The notes beneath the pieces were generated by a model. That model was given only the letters and a program-made list of their open reading frames with translations, made no database searches and had not been told where the DNA came from. Shown here piece by piece: positions 60,686 to 64,000 of a DNA stretch of 64,000 bases (its first letter is position 1; every line of letters begins with the position of its first letter). Where the stretch lies: NCBI GenBank assembly GCA_034696485.1, contig JAQIWT010000001.1, positions 1-64,000 on the forward strand, written 5' to 3'. A program made the position numbers and the translations under genes. This DNA is from Isohypsibius dastychi (taxonomy: Eukaryota; Tardigrada; Eutardigrada; Parachela; Isohypsibiidae).

Positions 60686-62495
60686 ATGCGCTTCTGCACA
60701 AGCAGGGATTTGTCTTGCTTGGTTGTTATTGTTTGCGTCCTGTTTGTTACGGTGAATGGAGTTGTGTTGAGGAATCCGTCGTTTAAAGTGCCATGGAAAA
60801 AGATCTTCGGATTACGAACTCCACAGCGCTCACCAGTTATTTTTCGTGAGTTGATCGTTCTGTTTACATTCTCGTAGTATCCTAAAGATTGTTTTCAGTT
60901 CCCGGAGATGGAGGTAGCCAGCTTCAAGCCAAACTTGACAAGCCAAGTGTCGTTCATTACATTTGCGCTCAAAAGTCTACCTGGTTTGATTTGTGGCTGA
61001 ATATCGAGCAACTGCTTCCACTTGTTTTGGATTGTTTCATTGATAATATGAGGTAATTTTGAAAACTTGGTCCGGAATTGGAACCTCATCGGACATGAGC
61101 AGCCAACTTCTGAACTGGATTTTTTTCATTCATATGAGGATACAGTACATGGTTATTTTTCAGATTGGTGTACAACAATGTTACCAAACAATCGGAAAAT
61201 TCGCCTGGTGTTGATGTACGAGTTCGGGATTTTGGGAATAGTTCTTCAGTTGAATACCTGGATGTTTCCAAAGTCAGCATATGTGAGTCCAGCGTTTTCA
61301 GCTTCTTGACTTGTTCTCTTTTTTCACATCTGTTTTATTAGATTGATAGACTTTTTTATCATTTTAATAGTCTATATTTTGTAGCAAAATATTACGTGGA
61401 TATAGCCAATTTACTCGTTCAAAATGGTTACAAACGTGATGAGTCCATTAGGGGCGCGCCATATGATTTCCGGAAAGCTCCAGGTAATAATTGCAGTCTT
61501 CTTCCGTTATTTCTGCATTACAAATGACGATTGATTTTTTTGGCAGATGAACTACATCCTTACTTCGATGATTTGAAAAAGCTGGTCGAAGAAACTTATG
61601 AGATGAATGATCAGACCCCTGTTACTTTCATTGCACATAGCATGGGAAACCTCATGGGTTTATATTACTTGCATCGGCAAACGTCGGCATGGAAAGAGAA
61701 ATATGTCAAATCTTTCATCAGCTTGGCTGCTCCCTGGGTGAGACTTTCGCTTTTTTCCAGTCAACGCACACAGTCCGTAATCGGGGTATTGCAGGGTGGT
61801 GCCGTAAAATCGGTGAAGGCATTCACTTCCGGTAAGCTGCACAACTTTTTTTTCCCAGCTGAAAAGATGGAAGTGTATGAATTTTTCAGGAGATAATCTG
61901 AATGTCGCTTTGATAAGCGCATTTCGAGTTCGAGCGGAACAGCGTAGTAATCCGAGTCTGACATTTATTTTTCCAAGCCGCGAGATCTGGAAGTCTGACG
62001 AAATTTTGGTCTCAACGGAATCCAAGAATTACACAACCGCGAATATGGAGGAGCTGTTCCTTGACATGAATTACCCGGATGGTTGGGAAATGTATATGCG
62101 GACTTCGAATCTGATCAGTTTAAAGCCACCTGGAGTGCCGGTAAATATTTCAAATTTTGTCCCGATAATTTGTTTATGACCGTTTTATTAACGATTACAT
62201 GCCTAATCTCTGTTTGTTTTGACAGATGTATTGTTTATATGGTGTTGGCGTTGACACTCCGACCGCAATGGTATATCCCCCGGGGAAGTTTCCCGACGGC
62301 AATCCAAAAGTTATCGTGGGCGATGGTGACGGAACTGTAAATTTGAGGAGCCTCGAAGTTTGTGCGAGGTGGCAGCAAATGGATCCGAATAATATTCAGT
62401 TATATCCCTTTCAAGGAGTCAATCATATGACTATATTATCCGACAAATCAGTGCTCGATCGGATCGGCAAAATCGTGCTGGACTTAATCAGCTGA
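60686..62495 (+). CDS. PLA2G15: Lysosomal phospholipase A2 (group XV, LCAT-like)
   Basis: An acidic phospholipase A and ceramide transacylase of the lysosome. Eight exons (60686-60845, 60899-61052, 61164-61282, 61385-61483, 61547-61737, 61795-61831, 61890-62140, 62226-62495) give 426 residues. A signal peptide is followed by the LCAT-family start (VIFLPGDGGSQLQAKLDKP, HYICAQKSTWFDLWLN). The nucleophile elbow is AHSMGN with Ser209. The Asp is in GDGDGTVNL (about 372) and His404 in VNHM, so the triad is complete. GAPYDFRKAP and SLAAPWGG match the family. The short 37-nt exon at 61795-61831 carries the stretch after APW. It is closer to PLA2G15 than to plasma LCAT, as expected in an invertebrate. 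Confidence 0.95.
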
Positions 62496-62857
62496 AAAGT
62501 ATTAGCTGAATTCTGATTCAGTTCGAATCAACCCCAGTTTTCAACTTGTAGCTCTGTGATATTTCTACTGTTTTACTTCAGTTGTTGTGATTTATCGTTA
62601 TTCTTATATTTTTAAAGAACGGCTGGAAAAATGCTCATACTGCACATCACTATGGCAAATTTTATAGTGTTATCCGCGTTTCGCATTCTAGTAATTTTAC
62701 AAGTTAGCGGAATTTTCGGACAACAGGTTCGGTTCAGGTACACAGATACAGTTCCAGAAATAAATACACCGTGAAAGAACACGAGGATCAAAATGATGCA
62801 AAAACCACAAACAAGATTCCGAACAGAAAGTATGAGACCAAGCGAACCGGAATTTAA
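62496..62857. other. Convergent intergenic region, PLA2G15 / DDX1
   Basis: 3' flanks of two convergent genes. No further feature. Confidence 0.5.
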
Positions 62858-64000
62858 TCAGACAGCCGCTTTCATATATCGCATGTTTAGGAACGATGTC
62901 TGAGCTCGCTTTTCCAGATCGGCCAACTGTCCAACAGCGGACTGCAAAACGCCGACGTGATCAACGTACCCCGTTCCTAAAAACCAAAAATTAAAGAACC
63001 ATGAAAGCTGGGAACACGATAACATCGGAACATATGAGACGAACACTGCAGAAATGCTAACCTGTAGCCTTTCGTTTCTCTCCATAAACTACTTTTCCCT
63101 CGAACTCATCCACCGGAACATTCATATCTTTCCCAACCACCGGAATGGTGACTCCAAGATGTTCCTCAATTTCACCGAGCAAATGCATTTCATTATACCA
63201 AATACAGCAGCCGCCATGCTCTTTCAACTTGGTATTATGGCACGATTTATTCTGACAGGAGTGATACCAGACCTTCTCAGGAACAGTTGCAGCTAAAGTT
63301 ATCGCTAATCCCATTCGGTCAGCACGGCCCACTCTGAAAATAAAATAAAAAACATATAAACTAAAGGTCAATTTCATGAAAATTTCCGCAGTTTCGGATA
63401 TTTACCGGCCAATTCGATGAATATAATTTTCAGTGACATCCGGTAGAGTAACATTAATCACGAATGGTAGACCACGAACATCGATTCCCCTGGCAGCAAC
63501 ATCGGTGCAGATCATGAATTTGACCTTATCATCCTTAAATAACTGCAGATTGCGAGTACGTTCCTCCGGCTTTTTGTCACTGTGCAAGCAAACACAGGCA
63601 AATTCTCTACTGTTGGCAGCAATCATATAAGCTTCCAGATTATCGCAGTCTAATTTCGTTCGGCAGAAAATAAGGCATTTATCCATTTCGAATTTCCGAA
63701 TCGCAGCCAAAACATATTCTCCTTTCAGAAGTTTGACAGCTTCGGATAAAGTTTCTGAATAATACACAAAGGTAATTCAGCTTTTGTTTAATGCCGACTT
63801 TTTTCTCGGTCTCAACTCACCAGCAAACGAAGAGGAGTAATCAATGTTGTCATTTGCATGAACTCCATCGGTTTGAATATATCTGGTCAAAGTTCGCCAG
63901 GTAGAATCTTCTTTCGGGTCAATCTTCACAACAACATGGTGAACCGTATCGGGAACGCTGTCTTGCCCTTTCAGATCAATCCACGTTGGAAAATGCATTA
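62858..64000 (-). CDS. DDX1: ATP-dependent RNA helicase DDX1, C-terminal part (cut by window end)
   Basis: DDX1 is a DEAD-box helicase with an internal SPRY domain, acting in RNA processing, tRNA ligation and double-strand-break RNA clearance. Four exons are visible (63821-64000 partial, 63406-63754, 63062-63333, 62858-62976); the N-terminal half lies beyond the window. The second RecA domain is complete: [35 protein letters not shown] (motif IV), [30 protein letters not shown] (motif V) and [13 protein letters not shown] (motif VI). The DDX1-specific tail is also present ([32 protein letters not shown]). All helicase motifs seen are intact. Confidence 0.95.

Overview
This is eukaryotic, animal nuclear DNA. 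The genes are split by many short introns (mostly 50-65 nt, GT...AG), lie on both strands about every 3 kb, and include metazoan-only families: peptide GPCRs, kexin-like proprotein convertases, TMEM237, AGFG, a CYP2-clan P450 and a CLIP-domain serine protease. The compact layout and the CLIP protease suggest an ecdysozoan invertebrate (arthropod, tardigrade or relative). I cannot place it further from sequence alone. All gene models were built by hand: exons were chosen so that splice sites, reading phase and protein-family alignment agree.

Layout from left to right: a small secreted glycine-rich peptide gene (917-1421); ERCC1 head-to-head with EXOC5 (1.8-6.0 kb); an H3K9-type SET methyltransferase, a class I phosphatidylinositol transfer protein and a cytochrome P450, all on the minus strand (6.8-13.5 kb); a GnRH/AKH/corazonin-type receptor with one large intron (15.1-18.4 kb); AGFG (20.4-22.3 kb); two tandem proprotein convertase genes with the same 14-exon structure (23.1-31.4 kb), the second carrying a 259-bp-armed inverted repeat in an intron; TMEM237 (32.0-33.2 kb); a CLIP / dead-protease / live-protease fusion (34.5-37.7 kb); MXRA7-like and AUH on minus, with POLR3F head-to-head to AUH (38.1-43.4 kb); a membrane-anchored alpha-glucosidase (44.1-47.1 kb); a TRH-receptor-like GPCR, a cytosolic sulfotransferase and a third GPCR (47.4-54.8 kb); an unrecognised repeat-containing Q/P-rich protein (57.9-59.9 kb); lysosomal phospholipase A2 (PLA2G15, 60.7-62.5 kb); and the C-terminal part of DDX1, cut by the window end.

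The genes do not form one pathway. Most are single-copy housekeeping or signalling genes. The points of most interest are the protease fusion at 34.5-37.7 kb, the duplicated convertases with changed conserved residues in one copy, the near-perfect long inverted repeat inside one convertase intron, and the unrecognised Q/P-rich protein with a repeated KGF-type motif and a plausible short isoform. Several introns are multiples of three without stops, so they hide inside open frames and could be missed by ORF-based annotation.
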